Shown piece by piece: positions 51,383-62,883 of a DNA stretch of 64,000 bases. The translations under genes were made by a program, and so were the position numbers. The DNA is from Terriglobus saanensis SP1PR4. Lineage in GTDB: Bacteria > Acidobacteriota > Terriglobia > Terriglobales > Acidobacteriaceae. The notes below the pieces were generated by a model, which was not told the DNA's origin, did no database searches, and was given only the letters and a program-made list of their open reading frames with translations. The first letter of the stretch is position 1. Every line of letters starts with the position of its first letter. Where the stretch lies: positions 2,356,001 to 2,420,000 of the forward strand of contig NC_014963.1 of assembly GCF_000179915.2 (NCBI RefSeq), written 5' to 3'.

Positions 51383-52327
51383 TTGGCGAAAGAAGATCGT
51401 TCACGGGTGAAGGAAGGTGCAGGTGCGGCTCCGGAGCTGATCGACCCACTCTGGCTACTCAAGATGGTGGGGATCGTGATCGGCCTGGCGCTGGTCTGCG
51501 GCTATCTGACCATGGCGGGCCTTTTCTGGCAGGGAGCATGGCAGCTTGTGCTGCATCCTGTCCGCAATACCGCACAGCTGCAGATCCCAGGCATCAAGAC
51601 AGAAGAAATTCGCTTCGCAGCCGACGAGGCAGGACGTCCGCAACTTCAGGGCTGGTGGTTGTCTTCCAGCCCAGTCTCCGCGTACGCCGTACTCTATCTC
51701 CGTGGAGGAGAAAGTTCTCTTGCGATCAACGACGAGGACAAGCGCAATCTTCTGCGTTTGCATGCAGCGGGTCTGGGCGTCTTCGCCTTCGACTATCGAG
51801 GATATGGCGACAGCGCCATCCTCAAGCCGAGCGAGGAGCATATGCAACAGGATGCCGCTGCTGCCTTCGATTTCCTGACACAGCAGCGTGGCTTTCTGCC
51901 GGATCACGTCCTCTTGTTCGGCACGGGCATCGGGGCGTCGTTGGCTGCCACAAGTTCACTGATTCACACCTCCGTTGCAGGCTTAATTTTGGATCAGCCG
52001 GATACGACGCTCCTCCGTAGAGTGCAGGAGGATGGCAGAGCCCGCGTCCTGCCAGTCAGCCTTCTCTTTCGTGACCGCTTTGAAGTAGCCGCTCCTCTGC
52101 ACCGCAGCCTTCCGCCGAAGCTGCTCATCACAACGGAAGCTACGCAGGGGAACGCGCAGACGGCGAATGACAAAGCAACTCACGCCGCCTTTGATACTGC
52201 CGCTTCGCCCAAGAACATCGTCATCATGATGCCGGGCGCGGGGCTGCAGGCACAAAAAGACGAAGCGCTGCGTAGATTCCTCGATACGTATGTTCCCTCC
52301 GCACGCTCTAGCCCACTCTTGCGATAA
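51383..52327 (+). CDS. Alpha/beta-hydrolase-fold protein lacking catalytic residues
   Basis: 314 residues from a TTG at 51383 with GAGG eight bases upstream. One N-terminal helix (LLKMVGIVIGLALVCGYLTM) anchors a domain of the FrsA/COG1073 type: GIKTEEIRFAADEA, YAVLYLRGGESS, VFAFDYRGYGDSA, LLFGTGIGASLA. The nucleophile Ser of GxSxG is Gly (GTGIG), the HGN oxyanion block is RGG, and the usual GAGHN His block is GAGLQ. It therefore probably lacks hydrolase activity and may bind a lipid or protein. Periplasm or cytoplasm cannot be decided with certainty. An upstream GTG at 51407 is another possible start. Confidence 0.75.
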   Translation: MAKEDRSRVKEGAGAAPELIDPLWLLKMVGIVIGLALVCGYLTMAGLFWQGAWQLVLHPVRNTAQLQIPGIKTEEIRFAADEAGRPQLQGWWLSSSPVSAYAVLYLRGGESSLAINDEDKRNLLRLHAAGLGVFAFDYRGYGDSAILKPSEEHMQQDAAAAFDFLTQQRGFLPDHVLLFGTGIGASLAATSSLIHTSVAGLILDQPDTTLLRRVQEDGRARVLPVSLLFRDRFEVAAPLHRSLPPKLLITTEATQGNAQTANDKATHAAFDTAASPKNIVIMMPGAGLQAQKDEALRRFLDTYVPSARSSPLLR

Positions 52328-52417
52328 ACGAAGGCGATTGGCAAAGTGGCTTCCTTACTTTGAAAAGTGTCTGCCTGCGATCTTATGCAGCCTTAAACTT
52401 GCAGGCGAGGTAACGGA

Positions 52418-52843
52418 ATGCGCAGATGGTTGGACAATATGCAGCCTTGGGGAGCGTTTCTGCTCCGCATCGTACTTGGCGTCACGATGGTGTATCACGG
52501 CTGGAATAAGGTCGTTCCGACAGGCGGCTTTCACGGTGGCAATACCTTCTCGGCGATTGATCGCTGGGGCCACACCGTCGCAGGCATGGGACTTCCCTAT
52601 TGGCTTGGCTATATCTCCGCTCTCACGGAGTTCCTCGGCGGCCTTCTCTTGATCTTCGGGCTGCTGACGCGCTTCGCCGCCTTCATGGTTGCGTGCAACA
52701 TGCTCGTCGCCCTGGTGAAGGTGGATGTACGGCACGGCTATGCAGGCTCCCAATACCCACTCGCTCTTCTCGTCATCGCGCTCATGCTGCTCTTCTACGG
52801 TGCAGGCGCAGCGGCGGTGGACCGCAAGGTAGGTTTTGCATAA
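52418..52843 (+). CDS. DoxX family membrane protein
   Basis: 141 residues, four membrane helices: LLRIVLGVTMVYHGWNKVV, LGYISALTEFLGGLLLIFGL, RFAAFMVACNMLVALVKV and YPLALLVIALMLLFYGAGA. The pattern and the polar HGYAGSQYP loop are typical of the DoxX family. Functions in the family vary from thiosulfate:quinone oxidoreductase subunits to redox and stress proteins; none can be assigned. GAGG lies eight bases before the ATG. A hairpin terminator follows. Confidence 0.85.
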   Translation: MRRWLDNMQPWGAFLLRIVLGVTMVYHGWNKVVPTGGFHGGNTFSAIDRWGHTVAGMGLPYWLGYISALTEFLGGLLLIFGLLTRFAAFMVACNMLVALVKVDVRHGYAGSQYPLALLVIALMLLFYGAGAAAVDRKVGFA

Positions 52844-52868
52844 CCGGTGTGCCTGACTTAAAGAAGAG

Positions 52869-52897
52869 AAGGCCTCCGATATTATGGAGGCCTTTCA
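52869..52897. terminator. Bidirectional terminator between doxX-like and DUF1501 genes
   Basis: AAGGCCTCC and GGAGGCCTT form a perfect nine-bp stem with an eight-base loop. T-rich bases follow on both strands, and the flanking genes are convergent. Confidence 0.7.
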
Positions 52898-53020
52898 TAA
52901 AGGTAGGAATGGTTAGTGCGGATAGGTGAAGCCAGGGCTGTAGATGGGCGACCCCGGCCTTACTTCTTGGTACAACTACTATGACGCGGTGTAATCGAAA
53001 AAGTTGTCCACAAAATGGAA

Positions 53021-54271
53021 CTAAACAATGTTTAAAAAACCATTTTTTGTAAGTTTCGCATTTGGGAATACAAGGTCGAGGTTTTGTGAGCCCAGGGTAC
53101 GGTAAGCCGCCTCTCCAAGAACCTGCCGAAAGTCCGTCGTGACAGTAAGATCCCTGCCCTCGTTTAGCTGCTCATTTTCCAGACCAGGCCATTTGCCATA
53201 GACTTTTCCACCCCTAACGGTGCCGCCTAGAACAAACATCACATTGCCGTGACCATGGTCAGTACCACCCGTCCCGTTTTGGCGGGCCGTCCGCCCGAAT
53301 TCGCTCATGGAAACAAGCGTGATGTTCTCAGCGCCTTGGCCCATATCTTTCCAGAAAGCTGCGATCGTTTCGGAGAACTCCTTCAAACGATTCGCGAGGC
53401 GACCATTGGTGCTGCCCTGCGCCTGATGAGTATCCCAGTCGCCGATATCGGCGAAAGCCGCTTCTACGCCCAGATTCGCCTTGAGAAGCTGAGCAATCTG
53501 CTTGAGGCTGTTTCCGAAACTCGTATTTGGGTAGACCACACCATTCGCTGGTTGGTAGTGTGCGGGGTCGGCGGACTTGAGCATCTTGACGGCCTCGAAT
53601 GTCTCCTGCCCTGTGCCGTGAAGCATCGTATCCGCCGTCTGTGCATACATCTGCTGAAAGGCGGATGAGACTCCAGTATTAGGATTTGCTGCGCGACCGC
53701 CGACGGAGAAGTCCTGCACGTTATTGATTGCGATCGCTGGCAGAGTCCCCTGCAGAGTTCGCGGAACCTGAGTACCCAGCGCAACCGCGCGAAACGCCGT
53801 CGCCAGCTTTGGATCCATGCGTTCGGCTTGGAGAGCGCGGTTCAACCATCCATCCTGCGTCGATTTGAGACCGGGTGTACCGGATTCCATATAGTCTTGC
53901 GCATCGAAGTGCGAGCGCGTCGTATCTGGAGAGCCACAGGCGTGCACTATGGCGAGATGTCCCTGATCGTAAAGAGGTTTGAAGGCTGCAAGCGACGGAT
54001 GCAGACCGAACTGGCCGTCCAGATCGAGGACTTCATTCGGCTTGATGGCGATCGTCGGCCTCATGGCGTAGTAGTTCTTCTCGCGATACGGAACGACGAT
54101 GTTGAGACCATCGGCAGCACCGCGCTGAAAGAGAACCACGAGCTTCTTATGATTTGTCGCAGCCGTCGTTGCCTCTGCCAGAACGCTTCGCGTCAGGAAA
54201 CTCGGGATCGCCGAAGTTCCTACCAGGGCAAGAGCTCCGCCCTTCATAAATCCGCGCCGTGTAACCGCCAT
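53021..54271 (-). CDS. DUF1501 protein, Tat-type secreted
   Basis: 416 residues. N-terminus MAVTRRGFMKGGALALVGTS is a twin-arginine signal. The body has DUF1501 blocks (KLVVLFQRGAADGLNIVVPY, AIVHACGSPDTTRSHFDAQD, DWDTHQAQG, VSMSEFGRTARQNGTGGTDH followed by GHGN), related to the alkaline-phosphatase-like fold. GGAG lies eight bases before the ATG at 54271. DUF1501 genes are usually paired with a DUF1800 gene; none is next to it here. Function unknown, likely periplasmic. Confidence 0.86.
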   Translation of the reverse strand: MAVTRRGFMKGGALALVGTSAIPSFLTRSVLAEATTAATNHKKLVVLFQRGAADGLNIVVPYREKNYYAMRPTIAIKPNEVLDLDGQFGLHPSLAAFKPLYDQGHLAIVHACGSPDTTRSHFDAQDYMESGTPGLKSTQDGWLNRALQAERMDPKLATAFRAVALGTQVPRTLQGTLPAIAINNVQDFSVGGRAANPNTGVSSAFQQMYAQTADTMLHGTGQETFEAVKMLKSADPAHYQPANGVVYPNTSFGNSLKQIAQLLKANLGVEAAFADIGDWDTHQAQGSTNGRLANRLKEFSETIAAFWKDMGQGAENITLVSMSEFGRTARQNGTGGTDHGHGNVMFVLGGTVRGGKVYGKWPGLENEQLNEGRDLTVTTDFRQVLGEAAYRTLGSQNLDLVFPNAKLTKNGFLNIV

Positions 54272-54453
54272 TTCGCATCTCCTGAACTGCTTCCGTGCAG
54301 ACACTACCTAGTGAAGACGCGAATCCGGGAAATATGTTGCCCGTTGCGCCCGTCTCTACATTACTTGCGCGTTATCTCCCTGAAACTCAGGGGAACCCAG
54401 AAAGGCACTCGCCACCACAGTAGTTTCCGATATCAGGAATCAGATGGAAAAGC

Positions 54454-56637
<2,184 letters not shown>

Positions 56638-56689
56638 AAATGCCCTTACAGATTGTAAGACGAAACTCTTCCCCGAGAAGGCCCAGGAT

Positions 56690-56950
56690 CTATCGCGCCG
56701 GCTGTTGGGTCCGCAAAGCCCTCGCCAGGCTTTCAATTTGGGCGGCTTCCTGGACAACCGGAATCGACAGCTCAAACCGCTGAGTTTTTTGCACATTTCC
56801 CTGCAACTGCAGCGAAAGCAGGAGAAGCCGGTGAACTTCTGTATGGAGTGCCAGTTCGGAAGCCGTTCTTATGGGCGGCTGATCCGTCTGCCCTAAGGCA
56901 AGGGAAGAAGCGAAACCGAAGAAGAGGAGGAAACGCATAACCCTATTCAT
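56690..56950 (-). CDS. Small secreted protein, tandem relative of its upstream neighbour
   Basis: 86 residues: a short signal peptide ([20 protein letters not shown]) followed by a helical region [19 protein letters not shown] and [16 protein letters not shown]. The stop of the upstream gene overlaps its ATG (ATGA). The helical part matches that gene in order and spacing (LH, RL, QL, N, IE.LAR). Function unknown; the two may form a helical pair in the periplasm. Confidence 0.65.
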   Translation of the reverse strand: MNRVMRFLLFFGFASSLALGQTDQPPIRTASELALHTEVHRLLLLSLQLQGNVQKTQRFELSIPVVQEAAQIESLARALRTQQPAR

Positions 56951-57300
56951 TGCCTCATCCTGTCCTTGACATTTCGGGCTAGCTTTTCGATTTCCTGCAG
57001 GGTGCGAAGATCGTCCGCATTAGGAACTGCGTGGCCCTTCAAATTATCTTCCAGCTGCCTGCAGAGGAGAACCAGCCGGTTCGTGTCCGAAATCATTTTC
57101 TGGTGCAGCTCCATTTCGCGTGCGCGTACTTGTGTGGCTCGCATACGCTCTCCGGCCAGATCGGGTTCTGGGCCACGGATCGGAACGCTGGGGCTTTGCT
57201 GGTTGTACCCAGGCTGTTGCGGCGATTGCGCCGATATGCGGAGGCCAGACGAAGCAAGATACGCTACCAGAAGGATGCATGGCCATCTCGATATCGTCAC
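56947..57300 (-). CDS. Small secreted helical protein
   Basis: 117 residues from a GTG at 57300 with GGAGG about six bases upstream. Signal peptide (SRWPCILLVAYLASSGLRIS), then a Pro-rich linker, then a helix-rich part: QVRAREMELHQKMISDTNRL, RQLEDNL, QEIEKLARNVKDRM. No enzyme motif is visible. An ATG at 57312 would read through the ribosome site. It heads a run with the next small gene and the E1 gene. The role is unknown. Confidence 0.65.
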   Translation of the reverse strand: MTISRWPCILLVAYLASSGLRISAQSPQQPGYNQQSPSVPIRGPEPDLAGERMRATQVRAREMELHQKMISDTNRLVLLCRQLEDNLKGHAVPNADDLRTLQEIEKLARNVKDRMRQ

Positions 57301-57408
57301 TTCATCCTCCATTCCCGAACATGAATGGCGCTTGCAACGTGGAGCCCCGTACTTCATCCTTGGATACGGGCCTCGCGCTGGAGCAAATTTTACCGCAAAG
57401 AAGATTTG

Positions 57409-58356
57409 ATGATCCTTTTGCTTGATACAGTCAATACCGCGCTGGAACATCCTGAAAAAAGCGTTCGGTCACTGGGAGCAAACTTCCACGATGACCTGAT
57501 CGACTTTATCCATCATGACGCGCCGAAGATTGTTTTTATTCTTTTCGTTGCGTTCGTTTTGCAGCAGGTCGTCTCCTTCTTCGTGAAGCGCATGCGTGTC
57601 ATGGCGGACAACCAGGTGGGCAATTCGAAGCGCGCCGCTCAGTTGAGGACTCTCTCTTCGATCCTTCGGGCCACGGCGTATGGCGCGATTACTTTTCTTG
57701 TCCTGTTGGAGATCCTTCCCCTCTTCAATATCGATCTCAAACCACTTCTCGCTTCAGCAGGCGTGGTCGGACTCGGGATCTCTTTCGGAGCGCAGTCCAT
57801 CTTCAAAGACGTCCTCAACGGAGTCTTTATCTTTATCGAAGATCAGTTCAACGTGGGCGACGTGGTTAAGCTGGCCGGTCTGACCGGACAGGTGGAAGAC
57901 CTGACGCTGCGCGCAACCACGCTTCGCGATGGGGACGGCACCCAGTACTTTATTCCTAACAGTCAGATTGCCACCGTCTCCAACCTGTCACGCGAATACT
58001 CCGTGGCTTCGCTCCCTGTAAGTGTGGATGCCAGCGCCGACCCGGACCGCGTGATGGCGCTGCTCCGCAAGATCGCGGATGAGGTACGCAATGACAAGGC
58101 TTTTGCAGACGTAGTCATCGCGGACGCGGACATTCTGGGCGTGGACAAGATCGTAGGCCGGGAGGTCATTTATCCGGTGAACCTGCGTGTGCGCGCAAAC
58201 CAGAAAGACGGTGTTCTCCGAGCCCTGCGCAGGAAGGTTCTGATTGCATTCGAGAAGGAAGAGATCCCGCTGGGTGTCTCCAGCAGTACGATCCTGATGC
58301 AACAAAAAGCGGATCCCACCCAGTCTCCAGCACAGCCTACCCTCGGCGAGGGATAG
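57409..58356 (+). CDS. MscS-type mechanosensitive channel
   Basis: 315 residues. Three N-terminal helices include VFILFVAFVLQQVVSFFV and AITFLVLLEILPLF; the pore-lining helix TM3 is in LLASAGVVGLGISFGAQSIF, followed by the beta domain FIEDQFNVGDVVKLAGLTGQ with VEDLTLRATTLRDGDG. The C-terminal mixed domain begins SVDASADPDRVMALLR. It opens under membrane tension to release solutes after osmotic downshift. The ATG at 57409 is preferred over the upstream frame. It is divergent from the small secreted genes and convergent to the YyaL gene. Confidence 0.9.
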   Translation: MILLLDTVNTALEHPEKSVRSLGANFHDDLIDFIHHDAPKIVFILFVAFVLQQVVSFFVKRMRVMADNQVGNSKRAAQLRTLSSILRATAYGAITFLVLLEILPLFNIDLKPLLASAGVVGLGISFGAQSIFKDVLNGVFIFIEDQFNVGDVVKLAGLTGQVEDLTLRATTLRDGDGTQYFIPNSQIATVSNLSREYSVASLPVSVDASADPDRVMALLRKIADEVRNDKAFADVVIADADILGVDKIVGREVIYPVNLRVRANQKDGVLRALRRKVLIAFEKEEIPLGVSSSTILMQQKADPTQSPAQPTLGEG

Positions 58357-58360
58357 GCTG
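58333..58360. terminator. Hairpin at the mscS-like 3' end
   Basis: CAGCCTACCCTC and GAGGGATAGGCTG pair with one bulged A and a GGC loop. It overlaps the stop codon and lies between convergent genes 12 bases apart. No T run. Confidence 0.45.
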
Positions 58361-58368
58361 CACAACCG

Positions 58369-60513
58369 TTAAGCTATTTCAGAGATTTCCCGAACAAGGA
58401 CATCAGGATCGGAGGTTGGAGGTTGGCAACGACCGTCTCCGCAGACCATAGCAAAGCTGTTCTCAAACATCTCCGCTGGCAGATGAGGCAACGTCTCCGC
58501 CATGGGACCACGAAGGTCTTCAAGTTGAGACCGTTTTAGACGAAGGACGCTCTTGGTTGCAGAGTATCCGGCAAGCGCCGCGGCCTCGAGTACCGCGGAG
58601 GAATCGTCCTCGCCCACAACGACGATCTGAATTTCAGGCAGCAGTAATCGCTGCAATGCGAGACCGAAGGTGGCCGCATACAGTCCAAAGTGCTCGACGA
58701 TCCCAGCGAAGGTCTCCAACGTGTCTGCGGCCTTGGCCTGGAGCTTTTCATCCATCGTCCAGTCCGCGAGTTGCAAAAGAAAGAGCGCTGCAGCGGAGTT
58801 TCCTGCTGGCGTAGGTGAGTCCTGAAGAGGCTTTCTTCGCGCCGACAGTGCACCCAGAGCGACGCCGGAGCCGCGCGCCGTATCGAAGAATCCGCCACCG
58901 ACGGCATCCGCGAAATCGCGAATCATCCGTGCCGCTAGCGCCTCGGCATGGCGAAGCCACCGGCTCTCGCCCGTCACCTCCCATGCCGCGACACAGGCCA
59001 GACCCGCGAAGGCATAATCTTCCAGGACACCCGCTACTGCCTGTGCAGGTACATGCCCGTCCGCATACGAGATCACATGGCCCAGACCCGTCTCTTCATT
59101 CCATGCCTCTTGCAAAAGGCGGTCGAGGGAACGCAGGCCAAACTGAACCGTCTCCTGGTTGTGCAGTGCTCGTCCCGCTTCCAGATAGGCGGCGATGCAT
59201 AGCCCGTTCCATCCTGTGTACATGGTGCGATCGACAAACGGCGCAGCACGTTCACTCCGTGCGCTGGCGAGTTTTCCGCGCAGAGAAAGCAGTAGACTCT
59301 GCACTTCCTCTTCGGTAATGCCAATGCGACGCGACACCTCTGCCAGCGTGTACCTCACATGGAGCACATTGCGAGAGGGATCGTGGTGCATATCGCCGAT
59401 TTCACCGATATCGTAGTAGATCTCTGCCACGGCGAGTTCTTCAGGGCTTAAAACGGCAGCGGCTTCATCCCGTGTCCAGGTGAAGTAATCTCCGTCGTCG
59501 TCCAGGGTCAAATCTGCATCCTGCGAGCTGTAGAAGCCGCCGCGTTCGCGGTCGGAGAGTGTACCGTCCATCCATCGCAGAATCTCTCGTGCGACCTCAG
59601 CGTATTCGGGCACCAGAAAAGTCCGGAAGGCCCGGACATAGCTCTTCAGCAACTCTGCGTTGTCATAGGCCATCTTTTCGAAGTGAGGAACCACCCAGCG
59701 CTCATCTACTGAATAGCGATGAAAGCCCCCGCCAATCTGGTCTCGCATGCCGCCAAGGGCCATCTTGTCGAGGGTCACGCGCACGACGTTGCTTGCCTGC
59801 TCCGCAAGTGGGCCTCCACGCGAAGCGATATCCGTCAAAAGATCCAACGCACCGGGGTGCGGAAACTTCGGCTGAGAACCGAATCCGCCGTACTGCGGAT
59901 CGAACTGCTTCAGCATCGACTCCGCCAGTTTGTTCACAAGGTCGGGACCTAAATCGGAGGACCGTCCGGAAAAGCTCTCATTGAATTCGATGGCTTGCAT
60001 TACGGAGTCGGCAGAGTCCTCGACCTCGCTTCGCCGATCCTGAAAGGCATCCGCCATCGTTTGCAGCACCCGCTGAAAGCTGGGACGACCGAAACGGTCT
60101 TCTGGCGGAAAATAGGTTCCGCCGAAGAAAGGCTTGCCCTCGGGGGTCAGAAATGCAGTCAGTGGCCATCCGCCCTGTCCACTGATCGCGGAAACAGCTG
60201 CCTGGTAGCGGGTATCCACATCCGGACGCTCGTCGCGATCCACTTTGATTGCGATGAAGTATCGGTTGATCAGATCTGCCGTGTCCGCGTTTTCATACGA
60301 CTCGCGATCCATCACATGGCACCAGTGGCACCAGACCGCTCCGATATCGAGGAGAATCGGCTTATTTTCACGAACCGCAAGCTCAAACCCCGCGTCTCCC
60401 CACTCATGCCATTGCACCGGCTGGTGCATGGCAGAGCGGAGATACGCGGAGGCGGAAGTCGCCAGGGAGTTCAAGACTTCGGTGCTCTGATCGGGCTTGT
60501 AATCAACACTCAT
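58369..60513 (-). CDS. Thioredoxin-domain/glycosidase-like protein (YyaL, DUF255)
   Basis: 714 residues. The N-terminal thioredoxin-like domain has LDIGAVWCHWCHVMDRESYE with a CxxC motif; FIAIKVDRDERPDVDTRYQ and SGQGGWPLTAFLTPEGKPFF follow. The C-terminal part is an alpha/alpha barrel-like domain: GGGFHRYSVDERWVVPHFEK, YNWGL-like repeats such as YTGWNGLCIAAYLEAGRAL and GGFFDTARGSGVALG. The family (human SPATA20) is widespread and of unclear function, possibly redox-linked. Cytoplasmic, no signal peptide. Confidence 0.88.
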   Translation of the reverse strand: MSVDYKPDQSTEVLNSLATSASAYLRSAMHQPVQWHEWGDAGFELAVRENKPILLDIGAVWCHWCHVMDRESYENADTADLINRYFIAIKVDRDERPDVDTRYQAAVSAISGQGGWPLTAFLTPEGKPFFGGTYFPPEDRFGRPSFQRVLQTMADAFQDRRSEVEDSADSVMQAIEFNESFSGRSSDLGPDLVNKLAESMLKQFDPQYGGFGSQPKFPHPGALDLLTDIASRGGPLAEQASNVVRVTLDKMALGGMRDQIGGGFHRYSVDERWVVPHFEKMAYDNAELLKSYVRAFRTFLVPEYAEVAREILRWMDGTLSDRERGGFYSSQDADLTLDDDGDYFTWTRDEAAAVLSPEELAVAEIYYDIGEIGDMHHDPSRNVLHVRYTLAEVSRRIGITEEEVQSLLLSLRGKLASARSERAAPFVDRTMYTGWNGLCIAAYLEAGRALHNQETVQFGLRSLDRLLQEAWNEETGLGHVISYADGHVPAQAVAGVLEDYAFAGLACVAAWEVTGESRWLRHAEALAARMIRDFADAVGGGFFDTARGSGVALGALSARRKPLQDSPTPAGNSAAALFLLQLADWTMDEKLQAKAADTLETFAGIVEHFGLYAATFGLALQRLLLPEIQIVVVGEDDSSAVLEAAALAGYSATKSVLRLKRSQLEDLRGPMAETLPHLPAEMFENSFAMVCGDGRCQPPTSDPDVLVREISEIA

Positions 60514-60550
60514 ACAAGCCCGATTCTAAATGCAGCGACGTCCCTGTTTC

Positions 60551-62650
60551 TTAGTGAACCGGCGTTGGCGCGATGTTAGGTAATGGTTCTGGTGATGCAG
60601 TGAGTGGCTTTGCTACGGGAGTCGGCCCGGGGGCCGTAAGGCCAGGAACCGCCGGTTTCTGGACCACGGTGCCGGTCGCGGCATCGGCGAGCGAGATGCC
60701 GTAGCGATCCAACGTGTTGGCTAGAATCTGCAGAAGGCTGGCGCGATCCCGGGCGTAAGCAGCCGTGGCCGAAATCAGGCTGTTCTCTGCGGTCGCTAGG
60801 TTGCGCTGCTGCTGCAGAACGTTCGCAGTAGTGGAGGCACCCAGCTTGTACTTCTTCTCTTCCGCGTCGAGAGACTGCAGCTGGAAGTCACGCGAACTCT
60901 GCGCAGACTGAACCGCCGCACGATCGTTGGTCAGCGCATACTGCCCGTTGATGACTTGCATGCGGGTCTGAATGTAAATCTGCTGCAAACGCATCTCGGA
61001 TTGCTGATATTCCATCTGCGAACGCGCCTGATCCGCCTGTGCGATGCGGTTACGAATCGGAATGCTTACCGTTACACCTGCGCCCTTGTCGGGAGAAGTG
61101 TTGTTGAACAGATTTGAGAAGACATTGCCATAACCTGACGAGTTAGCACCCGGATTATTTGCGGTGACTACACTTCCGCCTACCGCAGAAGAACCATAAA
61201 AACCATAGACATCGACAGTCGGAAGAAGTCCGTTTTTCAGAGCCTTCCGCGTGATGTCGTTGTTCTTCATATTTAGAACAGCTTGCTCAATTTGAGGGTT
61301 GTTCTTATACGCCAGGGCGACCAGATCTTCGACGGTCTGGTCTTCTTCAGGAAGACGTCCAAGGTCGACGCGGTCCGTCGGAATCACAGGAGCTACCGAA
61401 AGCTGCGGATCGCTCAGGTTGCGCGCAATCGCCTGCTTCAGCAAAAGCTGCTGGTACTCCAGGTTGGTCTTGGACTGGATGCTCGCCTGCTGATCTGTGG
61501 CAACGGCATTATCCGAGTTCACAATATCCAGTGGCGCGAGCGTCCCGATCTCCAACTGTTTCCGGTTATCCTTCGCAAGCTGTGTGCTCTGCTCCAGAGC
61601 GCGCGTCTTGGCTAGGTCATCTTCATAGGCCGAAACAAGCGCCCAGTAGATGCTTTCCACCTGTGTGACGGTATAGATCACCTGTTGGCGAAACCCGGAG
61701 TCTGTAATCCGTCGAGTGTTCTTCGCCTGCACGATGAAGCGCCCGTTGACTCCCCACCCAAAGCCCTGCAGAAGATGCTGCTGTACACGCGCCTGGAAGG
61801 TGGATTGAAGAAGTGGGTTATACGAGGTGCGCGTGCTATTGCTGGTCTGGTGCGTATTGTTGAATGTCACAGCCAGAGTAGTACCCGTGATAAATCCCTG
61901 GTTATAACCAAAGTTGTAGGTGTTTGTGTCTTGGCTCAAAACATTTGTTCCACTGATGAGGTTGCTCGATTGCACAGTGCTGGCGCGCTCCGCCTGCACT
62001 GTGCCAGTAAGTGTGGGATCTAGCAACTGTGGCACAGGGCCCAATCCATTGGTGGAAAGAACGAGACCCGATGCACCCGTACCCGAGCCGCCGGTCGAAG
62101 TAGTCGTACCGCCCGGTCCACCCCCACCCGTAATGGTCGTCGTGGTGCCGCCCAAGGTGTTCGTCACGAGTCCGGTGGAAACACCACGCAGGGATCCGCC
62201 TGCCTTGGCGCGAAGGAGGTCGGTGTCGGCGATATCCAGATTCACGCGCGCGATAGCAATGTCATAGTTATTTTCCAGCGCCAGGGTAATGGCGTCAGAG
62301 AGCGAAAGGTAGATTTTGCCACCGCTCATCAGATCACCCAGACGCGGTGTATTGCTCAGACGCGGACGGGGGTAGTCCATCGAGGTATAAGGAGCCCAGA
62401 CTTTGGGGAAAGCCTTTTTCGGCTTGGCGTAGTCGCCCGGCGTATCCCGGAGGAAGAGCGGTTCGGTGTAGACCGGCTGCGGGGCTTGAGGGAGCCCGGC
62501 CTGGCCGGTGGTATCGTTCTGCACGGCCTGAGGCGCAGCGGGTGTCGTCGGCGAAGGCGCAGGTGTCTGCTGCCCCCATGCCGTTCCATTCAGAGAACCC
62601 ATCAGCATCAGGGCGATTCCTGCTGCAGCCTGCAAATTCTTCGATCTCAC
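60551..62650 (-). CDS. TolC-family outer membrane protein
   Basis: 699 residues from a GTG at 62650 (GGAGAG eight to nine bases upstream). Signal peptide (AAGIALMLMGSLNGTAWG), then a Pro/Gln-rich spacer, then the TolC fold: repeated long helices such as DAITLALENNYDIAIARVNL and IRNRIAQADQARSQMEYQQS. A Gly/Thr-rich loop (about residues 200-235) interrupts the fold. It is the outer membrane channel of a type I or efflux system; no inner-membrane pump or adaptor is next to it. The longer frame to 62791 is unlikely. 37 bases separate it from the YyaL gene on the same strand. Confidence 0.85.
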   Translation of the reverse strand: MRSKNLQAAAGIALMLMGSLNGTAWGQQTPAPSPTTPAAPQAVQNDTTGQAGLPQAPQPVYTEPLFLRDTPGDYAKPKKAFPKVWAPYTSMDYPRPRLSNTPRLGDLMSGGKIYLSLSDAITLALENNYDIAIARVNLDIADTDLLRAKAGGSLRGVSTGLVTNTLGGTTTTITGGGGPGGTTTSTGGSGTGASGLVLSTNGLGPVPQLLDPTLTGTVQAERASTVQSSNLISGTNVLSQDTNTYNFGYNQGFITGTTLAVTFNNTHQTSNSTRTSYNPLLQSTFQARVQQHLLQGFGWGVNGRFIVQAKNTRRITDSGFRQQVIYTVTQVESIYWALVSAYEDDLAKTRALEQSTQLAKDNRKQLEIGTLAPLDIVNSDNAVATDQQASIQSKTNLEYQQLLLKQAIARNLSDPQLSVAPVIPTDRVDLGRLPEEDQTVEDLVALAYKNNPQIEQAVLNMKNNDITRKALKNGLLPTVDVYGFYGSSAVGGSVVTANNPGANSSGYGNVFSNLFNNTSPDKGAGVTVSIPIRNRIAQADQARSQMEYQQSEMRLQQIYIQTRMQVINGQYALTNDRAAVQSAQSSRDFQLQSLDAEEKKYKLGASTTANVLQQQRNLATAENSLISATAAYARDRASLLQILANTLDRYGISLADAATGTVVQKPAVPGLTAPGPTPVAKPLTASPEPLPNIAPTPVH

Positions 62651-62883
62651 GTGTTTGCTCTCCAACAATAACTGCCTGCACCGTATACGGGCGAGACCTA
62701 CACTTCGTTCCACGAACGCCTGAATCTTCTTTACGCATTTGAGCCGCAAAAAGGCCCAACGCTTCAAAAGTTTCGAACGCCACAGAATCAAAAGGAACGG
62801 AACCTCTGAAGTATAGCAACGCCTCTCTTGGCTTCAGGGTAGAAAAGCAAACGCGCATGGTACCGTCCAAGTGACGGCCTACG

